Below, piece by piece: positions 54,874 through 63,558 of a stretch of DNA of 64,000 bases. The stretch comes from Bacteroidaceae bacterium (GTDB taxonomy: Bacteria; Bacteroidota; Bacteroidia; Bacteroidales; Bacteroidaceae): positions 141,353 to 205,352 of the forward strand of contig JAGBTN010000005.1 of the NCBI GenBank assembly GCA_017631315.1, read 5' to 3'. The notes beneath the pieces were generated by a model. That model was not told where the DNA came from and searched no databases. It worked only from the letters and a program-made list of their open reading frames with translations. Both the position numbers and the translations under genes were made by a program. Each line of letters starts with the position of its first letter. Within the stretch, counting starts at the first letter, position 1.

Positions 54874-55563
54874 TTAGATGGTTAGCTCTTGTTCCTCCTG
54901 CAATTCCTTGCCCATAAGGATAATCTGAGAAAGAATCATCAAGGCAAGACCGATGACGAAATAAGTGACATCACCCAGTTTCCAATAGATATCATGATTC
55001 ATTATCTTGATATACTGCTCACATGTATGTGCCACTATGCATGTGCGGGCAAAAGACAACAGTTGTATGACGACAAGCAGGATGCCTGCCCACTCCAGTT
55101 TCTTCGCTATGCGAGCTACAAAGACTTCACTTCGTTTTACAGAACGCAACACTTGAAAGACAATAACTAACAACCAGGCAAATAACAGCCAAATAGGAAT
55201 GCGCGTAACAACCGAGACAATGTACGGCTTAAAATGCACCATACGATTCCAAGGCATTTGAAGGCTTATCTCCCTTATATCCACACGACAAGTCTGGCCA
55301 CCCACCTTGCAAAGCAAATACCTGTTATCGCACATGCGATACCACGGATACACCTTGACATTAAAGCCTTCTCGCTTCTTGGGGTACGTTAATGTATCGT
55401 TTTCTGTTATCTCAGAATACTTATAATCTTTGGGCAATTCACCAAAAAAGAGTTCCTCACCCTCATTATTAGTCGGCACATAAAGTTCAAAATTATTACA
55501 CACGATGGCAGCCACCAGCACCACTGCCAGCAGACCGCAATACAAACGAAGTTTTTTCTTCAT
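54874..55563 (-). CDS. DUF2975 membrane protein
   Basis: 229 residues with four hydrophobic segments (about 7-22, 120-140, 160-180, 195-215) and a soluble loop of about 90 residues after the first. DUF2975 proteins pair with YozG-type regulators; the membrane protein is thought to control the regulator, but the signal is unknown. First gene of the operon. Confidence 0.88.
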   Translation of the reverse strand: MKKKLRLYCGLLAVVLVAAIVCNNFELYVPTNNEGEELFFGELPKDYKYSEITENDTLTYPKKREGFNVKVYPWYRMCDNRYLLCKVGGQTCRVDIREISLQMPWNRMVHFKPYIVSVVTRIPIWLLFAWLLVIVFQVLRSVKRSEVFVARIAKKLEWAGILLVVIQLLSFARTCIVAHTCEQYIKIMNHDIYWKLGDVTYFVIGLALMILSQIILMGKELQEEQELTI

Positions 55564-55575
55564 GACAATAATGTT

Positions 55576-55671
55576 TTATCGTTAAACAATAAATAATTTC
55601 GGTGCAAAGGTAAGGGGGTTTTCTCATTATCTGCAAGAAAAAAGAGAAAAAAGTTTATTGTTTAACGATAA
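55576..55671 (-). promoter_or_regulatory. Promoter flanked by 18-bp inverted-repeat operator
   Basis: TTATCGTTAAACAATAAA at 55576-55593 is exactly the reverse complement of 55654-55671. Between the arms lies the -7 box TACCTTTG (minus strand, 55605-55612) of the DUF2975/HTH operon. One arm overlaps the leader, the other the region upstream of -33, so a regulator bound to both could loop or block the promoter. Confidence 0.85.
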
Positions 55672-55820
55672 TTTATTGCTTCCTTACATTATATATATAG
55701 CTTCCGATGCCTTCAATAAGGATGGGATGAACGTCCTCGAGTCGCTCGCCTGCATTTTATGGTGCAGGAACATCGGAGACGCACGGAGATATTAACTTCT
55801 GAAATCCGTTTCTTCTTTTC

Positions 55821-56216
55821 TTACTTTACTGTTGCCAACACCAACAGTTCGTAGGGAATGTCGTCGCACAGCATCGAACAGGCTTGCTGCTCCGCCGGTG
55901 TGTTGTCCTGCTCCGCCAGCACAGGCTGCTTCTCGTATTTTGTGACGATGCGTGTCTGCCAAACTGTGTCGCGAACGGTCTGCACCTGCATGATGGTGTC
56001 GCGTTGTACAACGACTTCTGCCACCGGCTTCTCGGCAGGCTGTGGCTGCTGCATTGCGGCGTGAAGGGCATAGCCGGCAAAGAAACCGACGAGACTTGCG
56101 GCAACCATCCACCATTGGCCGCTGACCATTGGCCGTTGACCGTTGCCCATCTTGTTGTGTACCTCCTGACGTTGGCGCTTGGCCGACTGGATGATGTGTT
56201 CGTTACTTATTTTCAT
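55821..56216 (-). CDS. Single-pass membrane protein, candidate anti-sigma factor
   Basis: 131 residues: cytoplasmic N-terminus of about 34 residues, one membrane helix (WWMVAASLVGFFAGYALHAAM), then a periplasmic tail with VVQRDTIMQVQTVRDTVWQT. It overlaps the 3' end of the ECF sigma gene by 14 bp. Position and topology suit an anti-sigma factor, although the cytoplasmic part is short and shows no known anti-sigma domain. It contains a local 14-bp tandem repeat (56112-56140). Confidence 0.65.
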   Translation of the reverse strand: MKISNEHIIQSAKRQRQEVHNKMGNGQRPMVSGQWWMVAASLVGFFAGYALHAAMQQPQPAEKPVAEVVVQRDTIMQVQTVRDTVWQTRIVTKYEKQPVLAEQDNTPAEQQACSMLCDDIPYELLVLATVK

Positions 56217-56781
56217 ATTGCTTAAGTTTTTTGCGGATGATGTTCATTGTCTTGTGCAGACGCGACTTGACCGTGCCTTCGGGGATGCCGACAATTTCGG
56301 CAACCTGAGGAATGGTAAGTTCTTCCTGATAGTGCAAGGAGAAGAGTTGGTGCAGCGGTGCAGGCAGTTCCGACAGCACTTGTGCAAGGGCTTTGTCGAG
56401 CAGAGCAGCATCGAGTTCCAGTTCTATCTGCAGGCTGTCCATAGGCTCAGCATCGAGAGATGCCAGCAGTTGCGCTTCGTAGGCATTGCTGCGATAGTGG
56501 TTGCGACAGATGTTGTAGGCGATGGTGAAGAGCCAGGTGCTGACGTTCTTGCCTTCCTGATAGCGGCAGCGTGCTTCGTAGGCTCGAAGGAAGACATCGT
56601 GTGTGGCGTCGGCTGCCACATCCTCGTCTCTGCCAAGTTGCAGGAAGAAGAAACCTTTCAGCCGGCGGGCATAGCGGCGATACAGTTCATCGAAAGCTGT
56701 ATCGTCGCTGCCTGCTGCAACTCGCGACATCAATTGTTCGTCTGTCTGATGGCGCAGGGGTTTAAGATGGAAGAGTTTCAT
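56203..56781 (-). CDS. ECF-type RNA polymerase sigma factor
   Basis: 192 residues. Region 2 with FDELYRRYARRLKGFFF and DATHDVFLRAYEA, then NVSTWLFTIAYNICRNHYRS; region 4 with LHYQEELTIPQVAEIVGIPEGTVKSRLHKTM. Typical of sigma-70 extracytoplasmic function factors. Start overlaps the upstream secreted-protein gene by 4 bp and its end overlaps the candidate anti-sigma gene. Targets unknown. Confidence 0.93.
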   Translation of the reverse strand: MKLFHLKPLRHQTDEQLMSRVAAGSDDTAFDELYRRYARRLKGFFFLQLGRDEDVAADATHDVFLRAYEARCRYQEGKNVSTWLFTIAYNICRNHYRSNAYEAQLLASLDAEPMDSLQIELELDAALLDKALAQVLSELPAPLHQLFSLHYQEELTIPQVAEIVGIPEGTVKSRLHKTMNIIRKKLKQYENK

Positions 56782-58121
56782 TCTAACGGCTCTGTTTTGA
56801 TGAGTACCCGGGTGTTGTTCTTGAAGAACTCGTCACGCTTCCGCTTGTATGTTTCCTCATCATCGTTCGGGTCTCTTTTGAAACCGATTTGTTCCTGGAA
56901 CTCATAATGAGGACCGCCTTCTTTACGATAATTGATTGTGTAGTACTTGTCGCTATTGGAAAGACTCCAGCCGCGCTCACCCAGCTTGCTCATGATGCCT
57001 GTGAAGATGCGGTTAAGCCTCCCATATTGTTCTGCGTTATGTTTCTTGTAGTAAGGCATCAAGTCGTAAAGCAGAATGAGATAGTTGAAAGCCAGCGAGG
57101 AAGAAGATTTGGGGGTATGAAAGCTTTTCACTTCCGGGTGAAACTGCAAGACAAGATAATCCATCATGTAGCGTTGCTCTACATTGCGACGCTTGACAGC
57201 CACATTGTTGTAAGGCTTTGCCGAATAGCGCATGGTCAGCCCTTCATTGTAGAGGCAGGCCTTCAGGTCATCGGGTATCCCCGTCAGGAACCTGGAGCTG
57301 GCAGACAGATAGACGGGCCGCTTGCTGTGCTCGAAGATGTAGCGCATGATGGCAATCAGTTCGTCATCTTGCTTAGAAGTCTTGAACGAATTGTATATCT
57401 CATCGCTGAATGGAATGCCGATGCTCTCGAACATTCGTTTCACATGACTTTTCACGTTGCCTTCGCTGCAGAGAATCTTGTCTTTGTGTACGCCTAACAC
57501 AAACTGAAGGATGAACTTGCCCAAGATGTAGCCTTGAGTCTGCCCCAGATAGACACCGCCTTTCTCCATGCCCTGCAGCTCGTTGTAGTCATATTGCAAG
57601 GCAGAAGCCGGATATTGTCCGCTTTCGTAGTATTGGGTAAGCACTTTGGTGAGTCGCAATGTATCTTTCTTGCCTATCAGATAACCTGCCCATCGGTCAT
57701 AATCATCGGCAGGAACGTCCTTTGGCATCACGGCTATGGCAGAATCGGCATACGCACTTCGGTGCCCAAAAGCACTCGTGTATGCAGCATAATAATAGGT
57801 ATAGGTGCCGGGAATTGCCTGCGACATGTGTCCCAGCAAATCCAACTCTTTGTGGAGTTGCTCTGCCTCTTTATCTTTTCCATAAAGCATCAGGCGGGTA
57901 ACCCTCTCAAGTTCAACATCACTGAGCTTTCGCCAGGCAGCTTCGTCCTTTGGATGTTGCGTAACGATGTTGTCCCAATACTTATACACACTGTCTAACT
58001 GCAATGAATCTAAACGACGAAACTGCGGTCCGTCTACAAGCGTTGCCTTTCCCTTCTTCTGTGCGCTGGCTCCTGCAAGGAGCAGGAGAAGAGTCAGCAA
58101 TGTCATAACTGTTCGTTTCAT
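56778..58121 (-). CDS. Secreted/periplasmic protein encoded ahead of ECF sigma factor
   Basis: 447 residues from MKRTVMTLLTLLLLLAGASAQKKGK (signal peptide); the frame has 13 more upstream codons. Helix-rich, with TPR-like stretches (HPKDEAAWRKLSDVELERVTRLMLYGKDKEAEQLHKEL) and DUF-like C-terminal part rich in Tyr and Lys. No family recognised. Translationally coupled to the sigma gene (4-bp overlap), so it may sense or act in the same response. Confidence 0.7.
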   Translation of the reverse strand: MKRTVMTLLTLLLLLAGASAQKKGKATLVDGPQFRRLDSLQLDSVYKYWDNIVTQHPKDEAAWRKLSDVELERVTRLMLYGKDKEAEQLHKELDLLGHMSQAIPGTYTYYYAAYTSAFGHRSAYADSAIAVMPKDVPADDYDRWAGYLIGKKDTLRLTKVLTQYYESGQYPASALQYDYNELQGMEKGGVYLGQTQGYILGKFILQFVLGVHKDKILCSEGNVKSHVKRMFESIGIPFSDEIYNSFKTSKQDDELIAIMRYIFEHSKRPVYLSASSRFLTGIPDDLKACLYNEGLTMRYSAKPYNNVAVKRRNVEQRYMMDYLVLQFHPEVKSFHTPKSSSSLAFNYLILLYDLMPYYKKHNAEQYGRLNRIFTGIMSKLGERGWSLSNSDKYYTINYRKEGGPHYEFQEQIGFKRDPNDDEETYKRKRDEFFKNNTRVLIKTEPLE

Positions 58122-58219
58122 ACTTTGTTTTGTTTGCGTTTGTTTTGACTGCATACACACAAAACAGCAAATCGTTCATGAAAAAGCACGTTTTCTTGCT
58201 ATGCCATCGCTCAAACAGA

Positions 58220-58281
58220 AATGACCATCGGGCTTAACAAAAAAGTACACAAGACTTTAGAGTCGTGGCGCGATGGTCATT
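58220..58281. repeat. 11-bp inverted repeat between operons
   Basis: AATGACCATCG (58220-58230) and its exact complement CGATGGTCATT (58271-58281) flank 40 bp between the FAD-oxidoreductase gene and the next operon on the same strand. May be a terminator or operator; no T-run follows. Confidence 0.45.
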
Positions 58282-58340
58282 GCAGAGGTGCTGCCGGTTC
58301 ACTTCCGGAGATTACTCGGCGGCACTTTCAGAGAGAGTTA

Positions 58341-61300
58341 TTACTTACGGACGGCCTTGCCTTTGGTGACGTAGATTCCTTTTGGGAATTTGTTGTTTCT
58401 CATTTCCCGGCCTTGCAGGTCGTACCATTTGGCATCGTTGTCCGTTGTCTGTTGTCCGTCGTCTATCATCTTGATGCCATCGTGCTCGTCGATAATGGTG
58501 GCAGAGAAAGCGGGAACTTCGTCTGTCTTCTGGAATGTTCCTCGGATGGTGCTATACCATTGGCTGTAGCTCCAAGGCATATCCTCCGTCACGCGAACAT
58601 GCTCTAAGATAATAGGTGATGACAAAGCATCTGTGGGACGGATGAGATAGGGACAGCCTGCTCTCATTTCTTTCACCTTCCTATAGAGATATCCATCATG
58701 TTCTTCGTAATTATCAACCCAGTCCTCATTCGTCTCTCCCCCTGAAGGAGATTGGTAGGCTTTGACATCTATCTCCAGGACTTCAAACTGTTCTACCTCT
58801 GTTCCCTTGCCGAAGATGGTCTCGATGTCGGCGGCGTTCAAGGAGAAAGGCAGGCAGACGAACTGCCATTCGCCGTTGGTGAAGGTCTTGTTCAGGACTA
58901 CCTTATTATTATATGAACGCGGGACAATCTCGTTCTCTGCGGAGTTCTCGTCGTAGGCAACAGGCAGGTCGCTGACTTTCCAGGTGCGTATGAGGTCGAC
59001 ATAGAACTTGCCATGGTTGGCTCCTGCCGTTTTGTTGGCTTCTGCGCCATAGCCACTCTTGACGCCAATCTCCAGGTCCTCGCCTTCGCCCACCTCAATG
59101 TCGAGCGCCATGTTGTTGACACGTCCGTTTGAGGAGTTTGCCGAAAGGCCGGCAAAGGTTGCTGTCTCGCCTTCGGTCAGCACGCTTGCTGGGTACTTAC
59201 TCTCTACGCCATAGTATTGTACGGCACATTTGTTGCCGGCCTGACCATAGAGACGTGTGATGCCCAACTTCGATGCGTGCTGCCACATACGGGCATTCAC
59301 CTCGTAGATGCCGGGCTCGAGTTTCTCGGCAGGAATCGTTTGGTAGAGACGGAAGTCATTGGGAATGACGTCGCTTGTGCTTGCCACATAGGCGGCCCAC
59401 TTCCATTCGAGGTTCGAACCGTCCGACACGCCACCATAGTTGTCGGTCCAGCCACTGCTCTGCCATCCATAGATGGGGCCGTTTGCAGCCTCATTGATAG
59501 TCGTCTTCACGTTCCAGTCGTAGGTGATGCCTTTCGGGTTCTTCTCGAAGTCGTAGTTTGTCAAGACGCTGTTGCAGAACTCGTCCTGCGAGAGAGGTTT
59601 TTCTGTAACCTTTTCCACATGGAAGTCGTCCACCATGAAGTAGCCGGCGCCATTCTTGTCGCTCGCCTGGTTTGCACTGCTGGTGCGGACACCCAAAAGC
59701 AGGTCGTCGCCGTCTTGGAGTGTGATATACACCACCATGCGCTGCATGTTTTGTGCCGTAGAAGAGTTGAATCCTCCGGCATGGCGGGCAAAGCTGGTGC
59801 GATAGTCGGTGTAGGTCAGGTTGTCGTAGCCCGATGTGCCATTGCGGTAGTAAGGCTCGTTTGTCCAGTACTGCACGTTGCAGTTGTCTCCTCTCTGGTT
59901 GTCGGCAAAGAGGCAGGCAGTGCCGTAGAAGTCCTTCTCTATCCACATGCGGCAGCTGACTTTATAGATGCCTGCGCCAAGTTTCTCGGCAGGAACTTGC
60001 TGATAGAGTCGCATGGGCGTGGTGATGGTGCTGTTTGTTGCAGGCTTGCAGACGTAGGCTTGCAGCCCGTCCTTGTTGCGAGCAGTTTTGTTCATGCTGC
60101 GTTGCAGGGTTGTGCCAGCAGGCGACTCCTGCCAACCGGTCGGGGGCAAGGTGTTTTTCGTGAAGTTTTCTTCGAACGACGGATTGGTCAGGACACGACT
60201 TGTGATGTCTACAGAAACAGAGTTCATCACTTCGGGCAGTGCATCGATTCGTTCGATGGAAAGGCCGTTTTCGAGTTGTGCGATGCAACGCGAAGGGTCA
60301 ACCCGCTGCACACAGCCGTCATGTTCGTCCAGAGCCTGTATGGCAGCCAGCGCAGTGGTCTCGCCCAATACCATATAAACAGGTTCCATGCGAATACTGC
60401 CGTAGGCAATATGCGAAGCAGATAGGCAGACAGGCACAATCACATTGCGAGCGTCCGACTCTTTAGGCGTTACGGCACGGTAGGAGATATTGTACGGACC
60501 TTTCGTCAGGTGGCGTTGCACGTCGCCTTCGTTCTTCACCATGCCATTCACGACATAGCGTCCGCAGTTGTGTGAGTCCATCGTATAGGCACCCCATGCA
60601 ATGGGATCGTTGGCAACTTTGTTCTTGAGGCAATAGTCTTCGGTCATTACCATACGACCTATCATGCGTCGAGCCTCGCGGATATAGAGTTGCGGAGTGA
60701 AGTTCTCGTTATCTTCGTATTCGTCGAGAGGATAGCCCCAAAGGTTGTATTCGTCGCGTATCTTCTGTGGCACACGAGGGTCTGTCCAGAGGATGTAGAG
60801 CAGGCCTTTTGTGTAGTCCTCGTGAAGTTTAGCAATAGAGTCGCGTTGTTCGTAGGTGGCTTCGGGATAGTCCCAGCTGTAGCCAATCATATCGGTGGAG
60901 AAGGCACCGTTATTGTTGTTGTCTGTCTTGTAGGCATTCCAGGAGTTGGGACCCGATGAGTCCTTCATGTATGTCCACTTGATGCAGTCGCCATAGCCGC
61001 TCCATCCCTTCTTTTCCATCCAGCGGAACAAAAGTTCGTACTTGGAGGGGTCGTAGTTGTCGGGCACTTTTTCTGTGATGGAACGGAAGGGTTTGTTCTT
61101 TGTCAACGTCAGGCGATAGTTGTAGGCTTGTATATGGTTGTCGCCGGTTCCTTTGGCTGGCATCGGTTCGCTCATGATGCCCCAGAGGAGTCCGCTCGAT
61201 GGGTCGCCGGGAATAACATAAGGATCGACACCATCGCAAAACTGATGTTTGTTCAGGCACTGCGCTCCGTTTTCCGGTTCGCCATATTGGTCAGCACTTT

Positions 61301-61904
61301 CTCGCCCTACGGTATATGTAATGCCGGCACGAGCCATGAGGTCGCCCTCGTAACCACAATCCATGAATATCTTGGCACGAACGGTTCTCTGTGGTGTTAC
61401 TTTCGGATTCGTAGCGTCTTCGAGTGTAATGCTCTTCACCTCGTTGCCCTCTTTTTCTGCACTGACTATGCGCCACTGATACCAGATGTCGGTTGAGTCC
61501 TTGATGCCGGCTTCGTCGAGGAAACCACGGAAAGTGGCCAGCGCGACTTTCGGTTCGAAGTAGAAGGTAGGTGTCGCCATGCCATAATGTTGACCGATGC
61601 GACGGTAGAACTCTCTGGCAAAGCCTTTGATGATGCGCCGATGACTTGTGCTGTCGCCAATGTCGGTCCAGCCCAGTCCGCCGGTTGTCAGTCCGCCCAA
61701 ACGTTTTGTCGTGGAGATGAGCAGCACAGATTTTCCTTTAAGTTTGGCCGTATATGCAGCCATAATGCCGGCTGGCGAACTGCCATAGATGCAGATGTCA
61801 ACTTCTTTTTCTGTAGTAGTCACCTCTTCAGCTTGGACATTCAGTGTAGATATAAGACAAGCAGCAGAGAGCAGGAAAGAGTAGAAAAAACCACGTGTTT
61901 TCAT
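58341..61904 (-). CDS. Secreted FAD-dependent oxidoreductase with C-terminal beta-sandwich domains
   Basis: 1187 residues. Signal peptide to about residue 25; FAD-binding Rossmann motif ICIYGSSPAGIMAAYTAKL (37-55) and the FAD_oxidored family block GGLTTGGLGWTDIG, ending with SASHIAYGSIRMEP and an ALAAIQALDEH helix near residue 530. Two similar domains follow (about 575-760 and 770-950), each of the form NPSFEENF/NYDFEKNP ... WQ(E)S ... RLYQ(Q/T)(V/I)PAEKLG(A/P)GIY(K/E)V, which look like duplicated carbohydrate-binding sandwiches. The C-terminus WYDLQGREM ... GIYVTKGKAVRK is a T9SS-like tail. Related proteins are annotated as xanthan-lyase-like; the substrate is unknown. Confidence 0.82.
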   Translation of the reverse strand: MKTRGFFYSFLLSAACLISTLNVQAEEVTTTEKEVDICIYGSSPAGIMAAYTAKLKGKSVLLISTTKRLGGLTTGGLGWTDIGDSTSHRRIIKGFAREFYRRIGQHYGMATPTFYFEPKVALATFRGFLDEAGIKDSTDIWYQWRIVSAEKEGNEVKSITLEDATNPKVTPQRTVRAKIFMDCGYEGDLMARAGITYTVGRESADQYGEPENGAQCLNKHQFCDGVDPYVIPGDPSSGLLWGIMSEPMPAKGTGDNHIQAYNYRLTLTKNKPFRSITEKVPDNYDPSKYELLFRWMEKKGWSGYGDCIKWTYMKDSSGPNSWNAYKTDNNNNGAFSTDMIGYSWDYPEATYEQRDSIAKLHEDYTKGLLYILWTDPRVPQKIRDEYNLWGYPLDEYEDNENFTPQLYIREARRMIGRMVMTEDYCLKNKVANDPIAWGAYTMDSHNCGRYVVNGMVKNEGDVQRHLTKGPYNISYRAVTPKESDARNVIVPVCLSASHIAYGSIRMEPVYMVLGETTALAAIQALDEHDGCVQRVDPSRCIAQLENGLSIERIDALPEVMNSVSVDITSRVLTNPSFEENFTKNTLPPTGWQESPAGTTLQRSMNKTARNKDGLQAYVCKPATNSTITTPMRLYQQVPAEKLGAGIYKVSCRMWIEKDFYGTACLFADNQRGDNCNVQYWTNEPYYRNGTSGYDNLTYTDYRTSFARHAGGFNSSTAQNMQRMVVYITLQDGDDLLLGVRTSSANQASDKNGAGYFMVDDFHVEKVTEKPLSQDEFCNSVLTNYDFEKNPKGITYDWNVKTTINEAANGPIYGWQSSGWTDNYGGVSDGSNLEWKWAAYVASTSDVIPNDFRLYQTIPAEKLEPGIYEVNARMWQHASKLGITRLYGQAGNKCAVQYYGVESKYPASVLTEGETATFAGLSANSSNGRVNNMALDIEVGEGEDLEIGVKSGYGAEANKTAGANHGKFYVDLIRTWKVSDLPVAYDENSAENEIVPRSYNNKVVLNKTFTNGEWQFVCLPFSLNAADIETIFGKGTEVEQFEVLEIDVKAYQSPSGGETNEDWVDNYEEHDGYLYRKVKEMRAGCPYLIRPTDALSSPIILEHVRVTEDMPWSYSQWYSTIRGTFQKTDEVPAFSATIIDEHDGIKMIDDGQQTTDNDAKWYDLQGREMRNNKFPKGIYVTKGKAVRK

Positions 61905-61959
61905 ATGATAGGTAGAATTAGTTGTTGCAAAATGACATCAAGGAAGTAGTCTTCTGCTG

Positions 61960-61990
61960 CAAATATAACATTAAAAAACAAGCCGAACAA
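61960..61990 (-). promoter_or_regulatory. Promoter of FAD-oxidoreductase gene
   Basis: On the minus strand TTG (61988-61990), 20-bp spacer, TATATTTG (61960-61967), about 55 bp before the ATG. Confidence 0.65.
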
Positions 61991-62066
61991 GCAAAAAAGA
62001 GAAAAATTACTTTGCCTGGTGTCAAACCTCCTGCTATGTTGCTCTGGGAGGAACACCTAATGATAG

Positions 62067-62106
62067 AAAAAGGTACACCTATTCGTCTGATAAGGCATAC
62101 CTTTTT
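62067..62106 (-). terminator. Terminator downstream of YhcG-type gene
   Basis: AAAAAGGTA (62067-62075) and TACCTTTTT (62098-62106) pair perfectly; leftward the stem ends in a T-run. The remainder of the 61,905-62,225 gap shows only the promoter above. Confidence 0.7.
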
Positions 62107-62225
62107 GTGCGACATCCTATTCTGCATTTGGGCATGTTACTTTTCGTGCTTTTTGGGGGGCTATGTCAGCATTTACTGATTGCCGCAATCAATACTGTAA
62201 TTGACTTAAGTATCTTTTTAAGCAA

Positions 62226-63297
62226 TCATTCATCAATAAGGTTGTCAAAATGAGCTTTTGCTGCCTCTAAGGATTTCTGAACCTGGCGTATCAGGATATC
62301 TCGAGGTGGCAGTTCTGTCATATATTTGGCAACTTTAATGCCGGCCTTGTCGAGTTGTAACAATTCTAGTTGTTCCTCGCCGCCTTCCGTGCAAAGCAAC
62401 AAGCCCAAAGGGGGTATCTTCGCCGGGTTCCATTTCATTTTGTTCTAACCACCGGAGGTAAAGTTCCATTTGACCTTTGTATTGAGCCTTGAAGCGTCCA
62501 AGTTTAAGGTCAATAGCGATTAAACGATGCAAACGACGATGGTAGAAAAGCAGGTCGAGATAGAAATCTTCGCCATCTATAATCATCCGCTTCTGACGGG
62601 CAACGAAACTAAAACCAGTGCCTAACTCAACGATGAACTGCTCCAAATGTGCAACTAAGCTATCCTCCAATGTTTTCTCGCTATACATCCCTGTAAGTCC
62701 CGTAAACTCCAAGAAATAAGGACTTTTGAAAACCAGGTCGGGCGATAGCACATTGTCGTTGCGCAAGGAGGAAAGCTCTTTCTTGATGAGTTCATCAGGC
62801 TTACCTGCAATAGCCATACGCTCAAAAAGCATTCCGTCTATTTCCTTTTGAAGCATGCGTTTACTCCAATTCTCTGAAGCAGCCATAGTAAGATAGAATT
62901 CTCGTTGAAGCTCATCTTTTAGGGGTATAACTATTAGGAAATGAGACCACGATAATTGTCGCGCCAGTGGTGCGACAATTTGTTTATCGGGAAATAATTG
63001 AGCAAATTGCATCATTCTGCGAATGTTTTTCTCGTCAAATCCCTTCATACCAAAGTCTTCTTGTAATTGTCGTGCCACTGTTGCGACAATCTGCTTCCCA
63101 TATTCTGCGCGTTGGTTCTCAAGCACTTCGCGATTGATACGTTCGCCAATGTGCCAATACATCATTGTAAGTTCTGAATTTACCTTCTGTGCAACACGGT
63201 GTCGTGTTTGCTCCACAATTTGTCGTAGATCCCAAAACAAAGACGATGTTGAAGCAGATTGTGCCAAATAATTGAACTTTTTCGTATCGTTTGTCAT
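62226..63297 (-). pseudogene. YhcG/DUF1016-type PD-(D/E)XK nuclease, frameshifted
   Basis: The N-terminal part (63297 to about 62415) matches DUF1016 N-terminal helices (MYWHIGERINREVLENQRAEYGKQIVATVARQL) and the PDDEXK C-terminal half (FEFTGL-like LEFTGLTGMY, then DGEDFYLDLLFYHRRLHRLIAIDLKLG with the D...D-LK catalytic set). At the C5 T3 G3 run (62404-62414) the frame shifts: the expected ending GLLLCTEGGEEQLELLQLDK...YMTELPPRDIL continues in the next frame to the stop at 62226. One base too many in the homopolymer explains it. The uninterrupted frame stops at 62335 with a 30-residue aberrant tail. Catalytic residues lie before the shift. Confidence 0.85.
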
Positions 63298-63349
63298 ATC
63301 ATCATGTTTCGCTTTGCAAGATTAGTTGTCTTTTTTAAAGCACTGGTCT

Positions 63350-63544
63350 TCAGTATGTTTTGACTCGAATAGGACGGATGTTCAGGCCATGAAACCTGTC
63401 CATGGTGCCAATACCAATTTTCCCAGTATTTATGTCGTCTGAATAATAATCAGAGAAGAAATACAGATAGTATGAAGAGTCGTCAAATAAGCTGCTTAAT
63501 GTTCGTGTCCAGTAGTATCCTTTGTCGTTTGCCATAGCACCCAA
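63350..63544 (-). pseudogene. C-terminal remnant of a Bacteroidetes surface protein
   Basis: 64 codons, MANDKGYYWTRTLSSLFDDSSYYLYFF ... FHGLNIRPIRVK. The pattern YYW(S/T)...L ... G..IRP(I/V)R is that of the C-terminal end of FISUMP/DUF1566-like lectin-type domains in much longer secreted proteins. No signal peptide or upstream domain is present, so it is probably a decayed fragment, though a short expressed protein cannot be excluded. Confidence 0.5.
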
Positions 63545-63558
63545 CGTTGTGTATTATA

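Noticed and set aside
56101-56150. 14-bp tandem repeat in the candidate anti-sigma gene as a regulatory element
   Set aside because: It lies in the coding sequence just before the membrane helix, has only two to three imperfect copies, and shows no further structure.
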